Shown: piece by piece, positions 28,358-39,218 of the stretch
How positions within the stretch are numbered: position 1 is the stretch's first letter
Layout of the letters: each line of letters opens with the position of its first letter
Assembly (NCBI RefSeq): GCF_009905615.1
Contig: NZ_JAAAKW010000006.1
Span: 62,001-126,000, forward strand
Source of the DNA: Pseudomonas sp. SLFW
GTDB taxonomy: Bacteria > Pseudomonadota > Gammaproteobacteria > Pseudomonadales > Pseudomonadaceae
Reading direction: 5' to 3'
DNA: 64,000 bases
Notes under the pieces: model-generated
What the model saw: the letters and a program-made list of their open reading frames with translations, nothing else
Database searches by the model: none
What the model was told of the DNA's origin: nothing
Made by a program: the position numbers and the translations under genes

Positions 28358-30136
28358 TCAAAACTGCGCAGCGTCCAGCAAGAACAACGACTCGCTGCCC
28401 GCCCTAACCGATGCCGCCAGCGATTGAATACGCGGCAGCAGGCGCGCGAAATAGAAGCGCGCGGTGCCCATTTTGCTGGCGTAGAAATCTTCTTGAGCCT
28501 CTTTTCCCTGCGCCGCTCTGGCCGACATGGCCCACATGTACGCGTACGCCGTGTAGCCGAACACGTGCAGGTACTCGACGGAGGCAGCGCCGATTTCATT
28601 CGGGTTGCTGCGCGCGCGATCCAGAACCCAGTCAGTCAATTCATCAAGGGTTGTCAGCGCGGCGCTCAGGGGTTTGGTGAATTCGCTCAGCGACGCGTCA
28701 GACGCCGTAATGAATGCCCGAACTTCGTCGGAGAACAGCCGGTAATGCGCCCCGCCGGTGGCGACGATTTTGCGCCCCATCAGGTCAAGAGCCTGAATAC
28801 CGTTGGTGCCTTCGTAAATCTGGGTGATACGCACGTCGCGGACCAGTTGCTCCTGCCCCCATTCACGAATGTAGCCGTGGCCGCCGAACACCTGCTGACC
28901 GAGGACCGTAGTGTCCAGCCCCATGTCAGTGAGGAACGCCTTGGCGACCGGCGTCAGCAACGCGACGAGCGCGTCGGCGCGATGGCGAACGTCGTCATCT
29001 TCGCTGTATTTGGCCGTGTCCAGCTGCATGGCGACGTAGGTGGAAAACGCTCGACCACCTTCATTCAGGGCTTTCATGGTCAGCAGCATGCGACGGACAT
29101 CAGGGTGAACAATGATCGGATCGGCGATAGTGTCTTTGGACTGAGCCCCGGTCGGTGCGCGGCTCTGCAAGCGGTCGCGGGCGTACTCGATAGCGTTCTG
29201 GTAAGAACGCTCGCCCGACGACAGGCCTTGAATACCCACGCCCAACCGCTCGTAGTTCATCATCGTGAACATCGCAGCCAGGCCTTTGTTCGGCTCGCCC
29301 ACCAGATAGCCTTCAGCTTGATCGAAGTTCATCACGCAGGTTGCAGACGCCTGAATGCCCATCTTGTGTTCGATGGAACCGCAGGAAACGCTGTTGCGAG
29401 CGCCCAGGCTGCCGTCGGCATTGACGAAGAATTTCGGCACCAGAAAAAGCGAGATGCCTTTCGGCCCCGCAGGCGCATCCGGCAGCTTGGCCAGCACCAG
29501 ATGGATGATGTTTTCAGTCAGATCGTGTTCGCCACCGGTGATGAAAATCTTGGTGCCGCTGATCTTGTAGGAACCGTCCGCCTGCGGGTCGGCCTTGGTG
29601 CGAATGATCCCGAGGTCGGTCCCGGCATGGGCTTCAGTCAGGCACATGGAACCAGCCCAGATCCCGGCGTACATGTTCGGCAGGTACGTGGCTTTCAGGT
29701 CTTCGCTAGCGTGGGTGTTGATCGACACGCAGGCGCCGGAGGTCAGCATCGGGTACAGGCCGAACGCCAGGCTCGACGAGTTGACCATTTCTTCAACCTG
29801 AGCCGATACAGCCTTGGGCATGCCCATACCGCCAAACTCGGGGTTGCCACCAACGCCAACCCAGCCACCTTCGGCGTAGGTTTTGTACGCTTGAACGAAA
29901 CCTTTGGGTGTCGTCACGACGGTATCAGCCCAATGACAACCTTCTTCGTCAGCGGCACGGCTGAGCGGTGCGACGGATTTGCTGGTGACCTTACCGGCCT
30001 CCTCAAGAATCGCTTCGACGGTTTCCGCATCCACTGCTTCGGACAACTCTGGCAGCGTGGCCCAGAGTCTGGAGACTTCGAACACTTCATTGAGGACGAA
30101 GCGCATATCACGTAACGGCGCTTTGTAGTCAGCCAT
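28358..30136 (-). CDS. Acyl-CoA dehydrogenase (FadE-type, 592 residues)
   Basis: This flavoprotein makes trans-2-enoyl-CoA from acyl-CoA, the first step of beta-oxidation. The ATG at 30136 ([14 protein letters not shown]) is the family start; an open frame to 30247 has no support. Signatures are MCLTEAHAGTDLGIIRTKA, ITGGEHDLTENIIHLVLAKL and QVFGGHGYIREWGQEQLVRD with an EGTNGIQALD catalytic-base region. The C-terminal extension after about residue 460 is typical of this 590-600-residue group, seen as PA0506-PA0508 in P. aeruginosa. A paralog lies 1.7 kb away on the same strand. Chain-length preference is unknown. Confidence 0.92.
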   Translation of the reverse strand: MADYKAPLRDMRFVLNEVFEVSRLWATLPELSEAVDAETVEAILEEAGKVTSKSVAPLSRAADEEGCHWADTVVTTPKGFVQAYKTYAEGGWVGVGGNPEFGGMGMPKAVSAQVEEMVNSSSLAFGLYPMLTSGACVSINTHASEDLKATYLPNMYAGIWAGSMCLTEAHAGTDLGIIRTKADPQADGSYKISGTKIFITGGEHDLTENIIHLVLAKLPDAPAGPKGISLFLVPKFFVNADGSLGARNSVSCGSIEHKMGIQASATCVMNFDQAEGYLVGEPNKGLAAMFTMMNYERLGVGIQGLSSGERSYQNAIEYARDRLQSRAPTGAQSKDTIADPIIVHPDVRRMLLTMKALNEGGRAFSTYVAMQLDTAKYSEDDDVRHRADALVALLTPVAKAFLTDMGLDTTVLGQQVFGGHGYIREWGQEQLVRDVRITQIYEGTNGIQALDLMGRKIVATGGAHYRLFSDEVRAFITASDASLSEFTKPLSAALTTLDELTDWVLDRARSNPNEIGAASVEYLHVFGYTAYAYMWAMSARAAQGKEAQEDFYASKMGTARFYFARLLPRIQSLAASVRAGSESLFLLDAAQF

Positions 30137-30358
30137 GGCAAACCTCGCAAACAGCAACAGAGACCCGGGGAAAGAGACGCTGCAGACAGGGTGCAGCATC
30201 AATGTGTCAGTGAGGCCGAGTGTACAGGAACACCATTTGCGACACATAGGGTCAAGTAGTGACCATTTATCAAGTTAAAGTCACATAAAAATGAAGACAC
30301 TAAAATAGCCCCTGCCTTGCAGCAGAAGCTTTTGATTACCCTTGGAAAGGAAGGAGTC

Positions 30359-31654
30359 TTAGCTCGCAGCGGCCATTCGCACGGCGCCGCGTTTGTTGGT
30401 CTGGCCGTGCGCGATCACGCAATTGCGGCCCGCGCCTTTGGCCGCATAAAGCGCCTGATCAGCCGCCTTGAGGACTTCTTCGGGATTGCGGTGTTCAGGC
30501 AGCCGTTCGGCGACGCCCATACTGACTGTCACCGAGACCGTGGACGCCTGCGAGCCTGCACGGCGTTGGCGTCCTTGCAGATCGTCCTGAGGACGGTTGT
30601 CCTGATTACGTAAATGGATGGCGTAGTTGGCGATGGTCTCGCGGATCACTTCCAGGTGCGGCATGCACTCATCAATCGTCTTGCCCGCGAAGACAATGGC
30701 GAACTCTTCACCACCGTAGCGGTAGGCGCGACCGCCACCATTGGTGATCTTCGACAGCTTGCTCGCCACCAGGCGCAGCACTTGATCGCCCACATCGTGG
30801 CCGTGGGTGTCGTTGAATTTCTTGAAGTGGTCAACGTCACTCATCGCCAGCACGTAATTGCGCCCCAGACGCTGCATCCTTTCATTGAGCGCTCGCCGAC
30901 CTGGCAATCCGGTCAACTCATCACGAAACGCCATTTGATAGGCCTCGTGTGCCACACCCGCAGCAATCATCAGCATGACCTGGCTGCACATGATGTTCAG
31001 CGTAAACGGCAGGATGAAGGTTTTCGGCAATGCCCAGAACAACCCGAGCAGGCCCACCAATTGCGCGGCATGCAGCGGCCGAGGTTTACGAATGTACTGA
31101 GTGATCAGCACGCCGAAGGCAATCAGGAACGTCACGTAGGAAAGCTGGATCAGGCTCATCCACTCCCCGTGCAGTGCAGGCCAGCGAATGTCGGCGAGCC
31201 AGGCGAGGAGGCTTTCCGGGAAACTCTGCTCCAGCCCCAGTGCCACGCTGCCGACCGCGACCAGGACGGCCAGACGTGCCACCAGATCCTGCAACAGATG
31301 CGTGCGTTCTTCCCAAGCGGCGAACAGCCCGAACATAACCGGCAGCAGAAGGCAGCAGAGGTGAAACACCACGGCGGCGTCCTCTCGGACTTTTCCATTG
31401 TCACGGTAGTAATCGGTCTGGGTGTCGAGCAGGAAATAGGCGATGTACACGGTGATCATCAGGAACAGTTCGCGCTGACGCTTGTAAACCCCGCAGTACG
31501 CACCGCCCAGCAACAGCACCAACGTGGGCAGTACGTTGAACAGTGAAGTGAAGAACACGTTCAAGTCCTTCACGTATGCAGCCGCGAGCCCGGCGATCAA
31601 CAACGCCAGTGACGGTAGAAAATGGCTAAGGCGTGCAGCTGAAGGGCGCAGCAA
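30359..31654 (-). CDS. Membrane-bound diguanylate cyclase (GGDEF)
   Basis: A 431-residue protein with about seven hydrophobic segments (residues 10-250) and a C-terminal GGDEF domain from about 255 (AFRDELTGLPGRRALNERM; DVDHFKKFNDTHGHDVGDQ). The active-site motif is GGEEF in YRYGGEEFAIVF, so it should make cyclic di-GMP. No clear inhibitory RxxD site sits just before it. An insert of about 25 residues (NQDNRPQDDLQGRQRRAG) interrupts the end of the domain. It is flanked by two acyl-CoA dehydrogenases on the same strand, an arrangement also recalled from P. putida. Confidence 0.9.
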   Translation of the reverse strand: MLRPSAARLSHFLPSLALLIAGLAAAYVKDLNVFFTSLFNVLPTLVLLLGGAYCGVYKRQRELFLMITVYIAYFLLDTQTDYYRDNGKVREDAAVVFHLCCLLLPVMFGLFAAWEERTHLLQDLVARLAVLVAVGSVALGLEQSFPESLLAWLADIRWPALHGEWMSLIQLSYVTFLIAFGVLITQYIRKPRPLHAAQLVGLLGLFWALPKTFILPFTLNIMCSQVMLMIAAGVAHEAYQMAFRDELTGLPGRRALNERMQRLGRNYVLAMSDVDHFKKFNDTHGHDVGDQVLRLVASKLSKITNGGGRAYRYGGEEFAIVFAGKTIDECMPHLEVIRETIANYAIHLRNQDNRPQDDLQGRQRRAGSQASTVSVTVSMGVAERLPEHRNPEEVLKAADQALYAAKGAGRNCVIAHGQTNKRGAVRMAAAS

Positions 31655-31805
31655 GAGGACGGACTCCTACCCGTGTGGAGCAAGTGCAAATCAAATGGCA
31701 TTGTGCCTGTATCGGCCACTTTACTCATTTGATGAGGAAAATGGTGAGAGAAATCACTGTTTTTTGTCGTCATTAATTTGTCATCTTGAAAACGACGCTC
31801 ACAAA

Positions 31806-31837
31806 AAAGCCGCTTGTCCCGAAAGACAAGCGGCTTT
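31806..31837 (-). terminator. Strong terminator after the second acyl-CoA dehydrogenase
   Basis: A perfect 13-base stem (AAAGCCGCTTGTC / GACAAGCGGCTTT) with a six-base loop. On the minus strand it is followed by a run of T, so it ends the gene whose stop lies at 31860. Confidence 0.93.
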
Positions 31838-31859
31838 GAGGTAAAGCTACCCGGCTGAC

Positions 31860-33665
31860 TCAGTAAGCCAGGCCGAAATGCTCTTCGTTCATGTCCATCA
31901 GGTTATTCGCGCCCGACAGCATGGCCGCAACGTGTGTGCGGGTGCGCGGCAGGATGCGTTGGAAGTAGAAGCGCGCGGTCTGCAGCTTGGCGGTGTAGAA
32001 GGCTTCTTCGCCGGTGCCCGCAGCCAGTTTCTCAGCCGCCAGACGCGCCATGTCAGCCCAGAAGTACGCCAGGCAGACGTAACCGGAGAACATCAGGTAA
32101 TCCACCGATGCAGCGCCGACTTCTTCGCGATCTTTCATGGCGGCCATGCCGACCTTCATGGTCAGGTCGCCCCATTCCTTGTTCAGTGCGGCCAGTGGCG
32201 TGACGAATTCGTTGACCGCTTCGTTGCCTTCTTGCGCCTGGCAGAATTTGTGCACGATCTTGGTGAAGCCCTTCAGCGCTTCGCCCTGGGTCATCAGTAC
32301 TTTACGACCCAGCAGGTCGAGCGCTTGAACGCCCGTGGTGCCTTCGTACAGCATCGAAATGCGGCTGTCGCGAACGTTCTGCTCCATGCCCCACTCGGCG
32401 ATGAAGCCGTGGCCGCCGTAGATCTGTACGCCGTGGTTGGCGGATTCGAAACCGACTTCGGTCATGAACGCTTTGGCGATCGGAGTCATGAAGGCCAGCA
32501 GGCCATCGGCTTGCTTCTTGGCTTCAGCGTCGTCGCTGTACTTGACGATGTCGACCTGCTTGGCGGTGAAATACACCATCGCGCGGGTGCCTTCGGCGAA
32601 GGCTTTCATGGTCAGCAGCATGCGACGTACGTCAGGGTGAACGATGATCGGGTCAGCGGCTTTGTCCGGCGCTTTTGGGCCAGTCAGGGAGCGCATTTGC
32701 AGACGTTCACGGGCGTATTTCAAACCGCCCTGGAAGCCGATTTCAGCGTGAGCCAGACCTTGCAGTGCGGTACCCAGACGTGCGGTGTTCATGAAAGTGA
32801 ACATGCAGTTCAGGCCTTTGTTCGGCGGGCCGATCAGGAAGCCGGTGGCGCCGTCGAAGTTCATCACACAGGTGGCGTTGCCGTGGATGCCCATCTTGTG
32901 TTCAAGCGAACCGCAGTTCACGGCGTTGCGCTCGCCCACGCTGCCATCTGCAGCTGGCAGGAATTTAGGAACGATGAACAGCGAAATGCCCTTGGTGCCC
33001 GCAGGCGCATCAGGCAGGCGGGCCAACACAATGTGGACGATGTTATCGGCCATGTCGTGTTCGCCAGCGGAAATGAAGATTTTAGTGCCCGAGACTTTGT
33101 ACGAACCGTCGGCCTGAGGTTCGGCCTTGGTGCGCAGCATGCCCAGGTCGGTGCCGCAGTGAGGTTCGGTCAGGCACATGGTGCCGGTCCACTCACCCGA
33201 AACCAGCTTGGTCAGGTAAGCCTCTTGCTGTTCAGGGGTGCCGTGCTCGGAGATGGTGTTCATCGCGCCATGGGACAGGCCTGGGTACATGCCCCACGAC
33301 CAGTTGGCTTCGCCCACCATTTCACTGACGGCCAGACCCAGCGACTCAGGCAAGCCTTGGCCACCATGTGCAACGTCGTGAGCAAGGCTTGGCCAGCCGC
33401 CCTCGACGAATTGTTTGTACGCTTCTTTGAAGCCAGTCGGAGTCTTAACGCCGGACTCGCTCCAGGTGCAACCTTCGGTGTCACCGACACGGTTCAACGG
33501 GGCCAATACCTGCTCACAAAACTTGGCGCCTTCCTCAAGAATGGCGTCGACCATGTCAGGCGTGGCGTCCTGGCAAGCTGGCAGACTCTGATAGTGCGCT
33601 TCGTAGCCGAGCAGCTCGTCACGAACGAAGCGAATATCACGCAAGGGGGCCTTGTAGTCAGGCAT
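31860..33665 (-). CDS. Acyl-CoA dehydrogenase (FadE-type, 601 residues)
   Basis: A second, related dehydrogenase. The ATG at 33665 gives [18 protein letters not shown], matching the start of its paralog. Motifs: [60 protein letters not shown] and [17 protein letters not shown]. The C-terminal extension (from about 470) is conserved with the first copy. The two probably differ in acyl-chain range; homologs in P. aeruginosa and P. putida act on medium-, long- or aryl-acyl-CoA. It ends at a strong terminator, so the two copies are not one transcript. Confidence 0.92.
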   Translation of the reverse strand: MPDYKAPLRDIRFVRDELLGYEAHYQSLPACQDATPDMVDAILEEGAKFCEQVLAPLNRVGDTEGCTWSESGVKTPTGFKEAYKQFVEGGWPSLAHDVAHGGQGLPESLGLAVSEMVGEANWSWGMYPGLSHGAMNTISEHGTPEQQEAYLTKLVSGEWTGTMCLTEPHCGTDLGMLRTKAEPQADGSYKVSGTKIFISAGEHDMADNIVHIVLARLPDAPAGTKGISLFIVPKFLPAADGSVGERNAVNCGSLEHKMGIHGNATCVMNFDGATGFLIGPPNKGLNCMFTFMNTARLGTALQGLAHAEIGFQGGLKYARERLQMRSLTGPKAPDKAADPIIVHPDVRRMLLTMKAFAEGTRAMVYFTAKQVDIVKYSDDAEAKKQADGLLAFMTPIAKAFMTEVGFESANHGVQIYGGHGFIAEWGMEQNVRDSRISMLYEGTTGVQALDLLGRKVLMTQGEALKGFTKIVHKFCQAQEGNEAVNEFVTPLAALNKEWGDLTMKVGMAAMKDREEVGAASVDYLMFSGYVCLAYFWADMARLAAEKLAAGTGEEAFYTAKLQTARFYFQRILPRTRTHVAAMLSGANNLMDMNEEHFGLAY

Positions 33666-34031
33666 AGCGATAAACCTCTGCTGATGAATCCTGGAATTGG
33701 ATGACCGTAGGGTCACTGTAGGGACTTACCCCTCCACCGAGATGTCTTTTTATTCGATGGTCAAACAGATGTTTGAAACATACGTTTACGCCTAATTGAT
33801 GTCAAGGGTGCACCGCGAACCTTTCATCGACGCCGAGACGGTCGTCACGGGCGCGCACACGCGGCACGGCTCCGAGCCCCTGATTCAGTGAGTAGAGTTT
33901 AGTAGAGCAAACCCGCGACGCAGACGTCAGAGCGCCGCGATTCGGTCGGGTGATAGGGCGTTATTCAGAAAGGGGGCGCATACGAAAACGCGCACAAGAA
34001 GTGCGCGTCAGAAGAGCGGTTTTGCAAATAA
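33666..34031. other. 366-base gap with a hairpin terminator
   Basis: No gene is seen. Near the right end, ACGCGCAC (33988-33995) and GTGCGCGT (34001-34008) form an eight-base stem with a five-base loop, followed on the minus strand by TTTTCG. It serves the small rod-like gene whose stop is at 34032. The rest presumably holds the promoter of the dehydrogenase. Confidence 0.6.
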
Positions 34032-34328
34032 TCAGGCAAAGGTGTCGATCAGCGTGCCGAGCGCTTCGTCGGAAGCTTTCTCGACTTTCGCGCCCAACTG
34101 AACCTGAATGCGCCCTTGGGTCAGCTCGACGACATTCGTGGCCATGTCGGAACGCTGGGGGCGGTCAACCGAGCGCAGTCGCTCAAGCTGAAAGTCCGAG
34201 GACTGGCTGCGACCCGCCACTTCGGTGCCAGGGCTTGCCAACTGAGTGGCAGCTTGATCGACACGATCTTGCCCGACCTGCATTGCGCTCAGGCCTGGGT
34301 ACAGCGTGTTGTTCAGCGTGATTTGCAT
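34032..34328 (-). CDS. Small flagellar-rod-like protein (PA0505 position)
   Basis: A 98-residue protein from the ATG at 34328, which has GAGGA about ten bases before it. Its N-terminal part (TLYPGLSAMQVGQDRVDQAATQLAS) resembles the flagellar rod/hook N-terminal motif, and its C-terminus (MATNVVELTQGRIQVQLGAK, then VEKASDEALGTLIDTF) resembles the matching C-terminal motif, with almost nothing between. Real rod proteins have 130-260 residues or more. A hypothetical gene stands at the same place between bioD and the dehydrogenases in P. aeruginosa. Function unknown. Confidence 0.72.
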   Translation of the reverse strand: MQITLNNTLYPGLSAMQVGQDRVDQAATQLASPGTEVAGRSQSSDFQLERLRSVDRPQRSDMATNVVELTQGRIQVQLGAKVEKASDEALGTLIDTFA

Positions 34329-34464
34329 GATCACAATCCTCTGTTCATAAAACGAACAGCGTCATTAAACCAGTAAAGGCCGTGAAACACTCGGCAAAAA
34401 GACTAATGGCATTGCGCCTTGTGATAGAGGTCACAGACAGCACGGTATAGACGGGCTGTTTCCG

Positions 34465-35145
34465 CTAATCCAACAGTTCCAAATGCAAATGCTCGGCAAC
34501 CATTTCCGGCGTCGATTTCTTCATGTGCGGCACGCGCCCTAAACAGGGCGCAGGCAGGCGCTCGGCCAGGGTGGCGAGGTTTTCTTCAAGGCGAGACGTC
34601 TTCGGGTCGATGATGTTCGCTACCCAACCTGCCAGTTGCAGGCCGTCATTGGCGATGGCTTCGGCCGTCAGTAAGGCATGGCTGATGCAGCCAAGACGCA
34701 CGCCCACCACCAAAATCACCGGCAATCCCAGCGCAACCGCAAGATCAGAAAGATTGGCCTGATCCGCCAGTGGCACCCGCCAGCCACCCGCACCTTCGAT
34801 TAGGGTGAAATCAGCCTGTTTTTCCAGAATATGACGCATTGGCCCAAGTAGGGACGCAACGGTCAGTGCAACACCGGCCTCGCGAGCGGCCAGGTGTGGA
34901 GCAATGGCTGGCTCGAACGCGACCGGATTCACCTCGTCGTAGGTCAACTGAATCGAACATTCAGCGCGTAACGCGATGGCATCGGGATTGCGCAACCCTT
35001 TCGGCTTCACATCGCAGCCCGATGCAACAGGTTTACCGGCGGCCGTGCTCAGCCCGGATTGGCGTGCCGCATATAACAGCCCAGTGGCAACGGTGGTTTT
35101 GCCAACATCGGTGTCGGTTCCCGCGATGAAATACGCAGCACTCAT
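34465..35145 (-). CDS. bioD: Dethiobiotin synthetase
   Basis: A 226-residue enzyme that closes the ureido ring of dethiobiotin from 7,8-diaminopelargonate, carbon dioxide and ATP. The P-loop is AGTDTDVGKTT at residues 8-18. VEGAGGWRVPL-type sequence appears as IEGAGGWRVPLADQ, and GYVAN-like as GWVANIIDPKTSR. The ATG at 35145 gives the family start; the frame also opens at 35187 (GTG) and 35157. It is the last gene of bioF-H-C-D. Confidence 0.94.
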   Translation of the reverse strand: MSAAYFIAGTDTDVGKTTVATGLLYAARQSGLSTAAGKPVASGCDVKPKGLRNPDAIALRAECSIQLTYDEVNPVAFEPAIAPHLAAREAGVALTVASLLGPMRHILEKQADFTLIEGAGGWRVPLADQANLSDLAVALGLPVILVVGVRLGCISHALLTAEAIANDGLQLAGWVANIIDPKTSRLEENLATLAERLPAPCLGRVPHMKKSTPEMVAEHLHLELLD

Positions 35146-35233
35146 CTTGGCGACCATCCGTTCAGATTTTTTCAAACTATTGCTCACTCACTATAGCGCT
35201 CACACGAACGACGCTCATGAAACCGGTCACTTT

Positions 35234-36082
35234 TTAAACAGTCGCCGGTTTTTCCAATACGGCGTAAATCACTTGATACGTCGCAGGCAGGCCTTTTTCC
35301 TGTCGAAACGTTTCGTAGGCGTCGATCAACGCCTGAATCCGCACCCGACCCGTCAAACCTCCCGGCCTGCCCGGATTGATGTTGTGCGCGCCCAGCGCCT
35401 TGAGCTCGTGAGTCAGACTGCGCACATCGGGGTAATGCAGCACATGGGGCAACACACTCAGGCTGCGCACTTGCAAGCCACTCGCCGCGCACAACCGTTG
35501 ATACTCGTCGAACTCACGGAAGCGATTCACATGGACCATGCCGTCCACGGCCTGCCAGCTGTCCCGGAGTTCATACAACGTGCCGACGCACAAGCTGGCA
35601 AAGCCGAAGACTCCACCAGGCTTCAGCACGCGCCTGGCTTCAGAAAGCACAGACGCTAGATCCGAGCACCATTGCACGGCCAGGCTGGAAAACATCAGAT
35701 CAACACTGGCGTCGCGCAGCGGCAGGTTTTCGGCATCACCCACCACGTAATGATCCGCGCCGCCCAAAGGCCGTGCGTGATTGAGCATGCCTTCGGCAAT
35801 GTCCAGCGCAAGGCCTTCGCCATGAGGGAAACGTTGAGCCAGCGCACGACTGAAATAGCCGGTGCCGCTGCCGAGATCAAGCCAACGAGCGGGCGTCGTT
35901 TCAGGCAAACGCGACATCAGCTCATTGCCGACCGCACGCTGCAATTCGGCAACGCTGTCGTAACTCGCCGCCGCCTTGGAGAACGACGCTGCCACCTGAC
36001 GCTTGTCAGGTAGAGGGTTTTCAATTTTTGCCTGTTGCTGTTTCACAGCTTTCAGCACCGCACAGTGGGAAAGATCAGTCAT
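35234..36082 (-). CDS. bioC: Malonyl-ACP O-methyltransferase
   Basis: A 282-residue SAM-dependent methyltransferase that masks malonyl-ACP so that fatty-acid enzymes can build the pimeloyl chain. The SAM motif is [15 protein letters not shown], and [19 protein letters not shown] follows. [24 protein letters not shown] N-terminus (here [17 protein letters not shown]) is diagnostic. The ATG at 36082 overlaps the bioH stop by eight bases; 36094 and 36127 are other starts in frame. Confidence 0.93.
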   Translation of the reverse strand: MTDLSHCAVLKAVKQQQAKIENPLPDKRQVAASFSKAAASYDSVAELQRAVGNELMSRLPETTPARWLDLGSGTGYFSRALAQRFPHGEGLALDIAEGMLNHARPLGGADHYVVGDAENLPLRDASVDLMFSSLAVQWCSDLASVLSEARRVLKPGGVFGFASLCVGTLYELRDSWQAVDGMVHVNRFREFDEYQRLCAASGLQVRSLSVLPHVLHYPDVRSLTHELKALGAHNINPGRPGGLTGRVRIQALIDAYETFRQEKGLPATYQVIYAVLEKPATV

Positions 36083-36806
36083 CACCGGACTCATGTAGAA
36101 AAGCTTGGACCGCCGCAGCCACGCCATGGGGGTTTTCCAGGATAAACGCGTGACTGGCCTGCTCGATCACGCCGACTTCGATGTCCGGCAAGAGGTTGAG
36201 CAGATCAGCCGACGCTTCGGCAGGCACCAGCGCATCGAGGCCCCCGAACAGGTGCAATTGCGGGCCGCGATAGGCTTGCAACGCCGCGCGGGTGTCCATC
36301 TGTTCGAGCAATTTGAGGCCCTCGATCAGGCCAACGCTCGTGCCATGAGGCGCACCCGCCTTGAGTTGTCGAGACAGTGCGCGCGGCTCTTCAGCACCTT
36401 GCACGCACAGAAGACTGAAGCGCTTTAGGGTGGCCTCGGGATCGGCTTTGCAGCCCGCGATGAACGCGTCGAAATCGGTTTGCGGCATCGCGCTCGGCCA
36501 CTGACTGCGGGCGACGAAGCAGATGTTGCTGGCAAAGGTCGCCAGCCCGCAGCAGCGCTCGCCACGTCGCGCTGCCAACTCTGCCGCCAACATGCCACCG
36601 AGGGACCAGCCGCCCAGCCAGGCGTTGTCGGGCAGGGTCGAGTCCAGCTCGTCGAGCCATTCATTGAGGTCGTCAGTGTCCAGATCCGGCAACGGCTCGA
36701 TCTCGACGTGCAGGTGTTCGTCCAGACCGCGCAACGCGGCGGCCAACGGCTCCAGAGGGGTTACGCCAAGCCCCCAGCCCGGCAACAGGATCAACCGATC
36801 ACGCAT
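36075..36806 (-). CDS. bioH: Pimeloyl-ACP methyl ester carboxylesterase
   Basis: A 243-residue alpha/beta hydrolase that removes the methyl group added by BioC. The nucleophile is Ser68 in GGWSLGGML, the histidine is in [12 protein letters not shown] and the acid is in FGGLDALVP. The start [14 protein letters not shown] at 36806 overlaps the bioF stop by eight bases; a longer frame to 36863 would reach into bioF. It lies between bioF and bioC as in other Pseudomonas. Confidence 0.93.
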   Translation of the reverse strand: MRDRLILLPGWGLGVTPLEPLAAALRGLDEHLHVEIEPLPDLDTDDLNEWLDELDSTLPDNAWLGGWSLGGMLAAELAARRGERCCGLATFASNICFVARSQWPSAMPQTDFDAFIAGCKADPEATLKRFSLLCVQGAEEPRALSRQLKAGAPHGTSVGLIEGLKLLEQMDTRAALQAYRGPQLHLFGGLDALVPAEASADLLNLLPDIEVGVIEQASHAFILENPHGVAAAVQAFLHESGDD

Positions 36807-37989
36807 GTTGTGGCTCCACCGATTCGCCTGTTCCCAGCAGCGGATAACACTGCTCCAGTGCATCCAACAATAGCTGCACCTGGGCTTCGCTGTGGGCGGC
36901 GGAGAGCGTGACCCGCAAACGCGCGCTGCCTGCGGGAACGGTCGGCGGACGAATCGCGGTGACCATCAGGCCGCGCTCGCGCAGCATCTGTGACAGACGC
37001 AAGGCTCGGTCGCTGCTGCCTATGAGGATCGGCTGGATCGGCGTGAAGCTGTCCATCAGCTCAAGCCCGATAGCCTGAGCGCCGTCTCGGAACTGCTTGA
37101 TCAGCGCCCGCAAATGCTCGCGACGCCAATGCTCGCGACGCAGCAGCTCAAGGCTTTTCAGGGTGGCGCAGGCCAGCGCTGGTGGCTGGCTAGTGGTGTA
37201 GATGTAAGGGCGAGCGAACTGGATCAGCGTCTCAATCAGCTCCTCGCTTCCAGCCACGAACGCACCGGCCGTGCCGAAGGATTTGCCGAGGGTGCCGATC
37301 AGCACGGGCACGTCTTCCACGCTCAAGCCGAAGTGTTCGACGATCCCTGCGCCGTTGGCGCCCAACGGTCCGAAACCGTGAGCGTCATCGACCATCAGCC
37401 AGGCGTTTTTGGCCTTGGCAACCTTGGCCAACGCAGGCAGGTCAGCGATGTCGCCGTCCATGCTGAACACGCCGTCGGTGACCACCAGCGTATCGCCGAC
37501 CGCCTTCTCCAGCCGCGTGTTCAGGCTGTCGGAATCGTTGTGCAGATAACGGGAAAACCGTGCGCCACTCAGCAAACCGGCATCGAGCAGCGAAGCATGG
37601 TTGAGGCGATCTTCCAACACGGTGTCGCCCTGCCCCACCAACGCGGTCACGGCGCCAAGGTTGGCCATGTAACCGTTGGAGAACAGCAGAGCGCGGGGGC
37701 GGCCAGTGAGGTCAGCCAACGCTTCTTCAAGTTCGTGGTGCGGCGTGCTGTGACCGATCACCAGATGCGACGCCCCACCGCCCACGCCCCAGCGCTCGGC
37801 GCCTGCCTTCCACGCAGCGATGACGTCGGGGTGATTGGCCAGGCCCATGTAATCGTTGTTGCAGAACGCCAGCAAGGGCTGGCCGTCCACGACGACTTCA
37901 GGGCCTTGAGGGCTCTGCAACAGAGGGCGTTGGCGGTAGAGGTGGTCGGCACGACGGGTAGCGAGACGTGCGCTCAGATCGAAAGACAT
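36799..37989 (-). CDS. bioF: 8-amino-7-oxononanoate synthase
   Basis: A 396-residue PLP enzyme that joins pimeloyl-ACP with alanine. The PLP lysine is K236 in [13 protein letters not shown], and the cofactor-binding [10 protein letters not shown] lies at 201-210. The length is normal. It starts the bioFHCD transcript; bioB lies upstream on the same strand across a 173-base gap with a REP doublet. Confidence 0.95.
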   Translation of the reverse strand: MSFDLSARLATRRADHLYRQRPLLQSPQGPEVVVDGQPLLAFCNNDYMGLANHPDVIAAWKAGAERWGVGGGASHLVIGHSTPHHELEEALADLTGRPRALLFSNGYMANLGAVTALVGQGDTVLEDRLNHASLLDAGLLSGARFSRYLHNDSDSLNTRLEKAVGDTLVVTDGVFSMDGDIADLPALAKVAKAKNAWLMVDDAHGFGPLGANGAGIVEHFGLSVEDVPVLIGTLGKSFGTAGAFVAGSEELIETLIQFARPYIYTTSQPPALACATLKSLELLRREHWRREHLRALIKQFRDGAQAIGLELMDSFTPIQPILIGSSDRALRLSQMLRERGLMVTAIRPPTVPAGSARLRVTLSAAHSEAQVQLLLDALEQCYPLLGTGESVEPQHA

Positions 37990-38022
37990 GCAGGCCTCGG
38001 GTCAGATGCAATGCGCATTTCC

Positions 38023-38113
38023 CTGTAGGAGTGCGCTTGCTCGCGATTGCAGTGTGTCAGTCACGTTATGTGTTACAGACAAATCTCAATCGCGAGCAAG
38101 CTAACTCCTACAG
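38023..38113. repeat. REP doublet between bioB and bioF
   Basis: CTGTAGGAGTGCGCTTGCTC GCGA at the left pairs with TCGCGAGCAAGCTAACTCCT at the right. This is the AGTGAGCTTGCTCGCGA type seen also inside pqqF. Confidence 0.9.
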
Positions 38114-38162
38114 TTTTTGTGCATGCCACAGGTTGTATATAGGCAGTGAACTGGCGTCAGTC

Positions 38163-39218
38163 TTAAACCGCCGCGTCGTAAAACATCTCGCTGCTCTTCT
38201 GCTCGATCAGCGCCTGTTCGATCGCTGCCTGATGCACTTCGTCCGAATGCTCTTCACGGGCTTCCGGCTGAATGCCCAGACGCGAGAACAGCAGCATGTC
38301 CTTGTCAGCCTGCGGGTTGGCGGTGGTGAGCAGTTTGTCGCCGTAGAAAATCGAGTTGGCACCGGCAAAGAACGCCAGGGCTTGCATCTGATCGTTCATC
38401 GCTTCGCGGCCTGCGGAGAGGCGCACGTGAGATTGCGGCATCAGGATACGCGCCACGGCCAGCATGCGGATGAAGTCGAATGGATCGACGTCTTCGGCAT
38501 TGGCCAGCGGCGTACCGGCGACTTTCACCAACATGTTGATCGGCACCGACTCCGGGTGCTCTGGCAGGTTGGCCAGTTGGATCAGCAGGTTGGCGCGGTC
38601 GTCCAGCGACTCGCCCATGCCCAGGATGCCGCCGGAGCAGATCTTCATGCCCGCATCTCGCACGTACGCCAGGGTCTGCAGACGCTCGCTGTAGGTGCGG
38701 GTGGTGATGATGCTCGTATAGAAGTCCGGCGAGGTATCGAGGTTGTGGTTGTAGTAGTCAAGGCCCGCATCAGCCAGCGCCTTGGTCTGGTCCTGATCGA
38801 GCTTGCCCAAGGTCATGCACGTTTCCAGGCCCATGGCTTTCACGCCTTTGACCATCTCCAGCACGTACGGCATGTCTTTGGCGGACGGGTGTTTCCAGGC
38901 AGCACCCATGCAGAAACGGGTCGAGCCGATGGCCTTGGCACGAGCGGCCTCTTCCAGCACCTGCTGGACCTGCATCAGCTTTTCTTTTTCGAGGCCGGTG
39001 TTGTAGTGACCGGACTGCGGGCAGTACTTGCAGTCTTCAGGGCAGGCGCCGGTCTTGATCGACAGCAGGGTGGAGACTTGAACGCGGTTGGCGTCGAAAT
39101 GAGCGCGATGCACGGTTTGCGCCTGAAACAGCAGGTCATTGAACGGCTGTGTGAACAGCGCCCTGACCTCGGCTAAAGTCCAGTCGTGACGCAAAGTGGC
39201 ATTGATGCTGGCGCTCAT
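38163..39218 (-). CDS. bioB: Biotin synthase, radical SAM
   Basis: A 351-residue enzyme that inserts sulfur into dethiobiotin. The radical-SAM cysteines are C59, C63 and C66 ([12 protein letters not shown]). [14 protein letters not shown] and [12 protein letters not shown] are family blocks. The ATG at 39218 follows AAGGAGCC. In Pseudomonas this gene opens the biotin block; here a REP doublet separates it from bioF, so the two may be transcribed apart. Confidence 0.96.
   Translation of the reverse strand: MSASINATLRHDWTLAEVRALFTQPFNDLLFQAQTVHRAHFDANRVQVSTLLSIKTGACPEDCKYCPQSGHYNTGLEKEKLMQVQQVLEEAARAKAIGSTRFCMGAAWKHPSAKDMPYVLEMVKGVKAMGLETCMTLGKLDQDQTKALADAGLDYYNHNLDTSPDFYTSIITTRTYSERLQTLAYVRDAGMKICSGGILGMGESLDDRANLLIQLANLPEHPESVPINMLVKVAGTPLANAEDVDPFDFIRMLAVARILMPQSHVRLSAGREAMNDQMQALAFFAGANSIFYGDKLLTTANPQADKDMLLFSRLGIQPEAREEHSDEVHQAAIEQALIEQKSSEMFYDAAV

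Noticed and set aside
28424..33704. Two open frames of over 560 codons on the plus strand
   Set aside because: They lie opposite the two acyl-CoA dehydrogenases, whose signatures are complete. Long antisense frames are common in such DNA.
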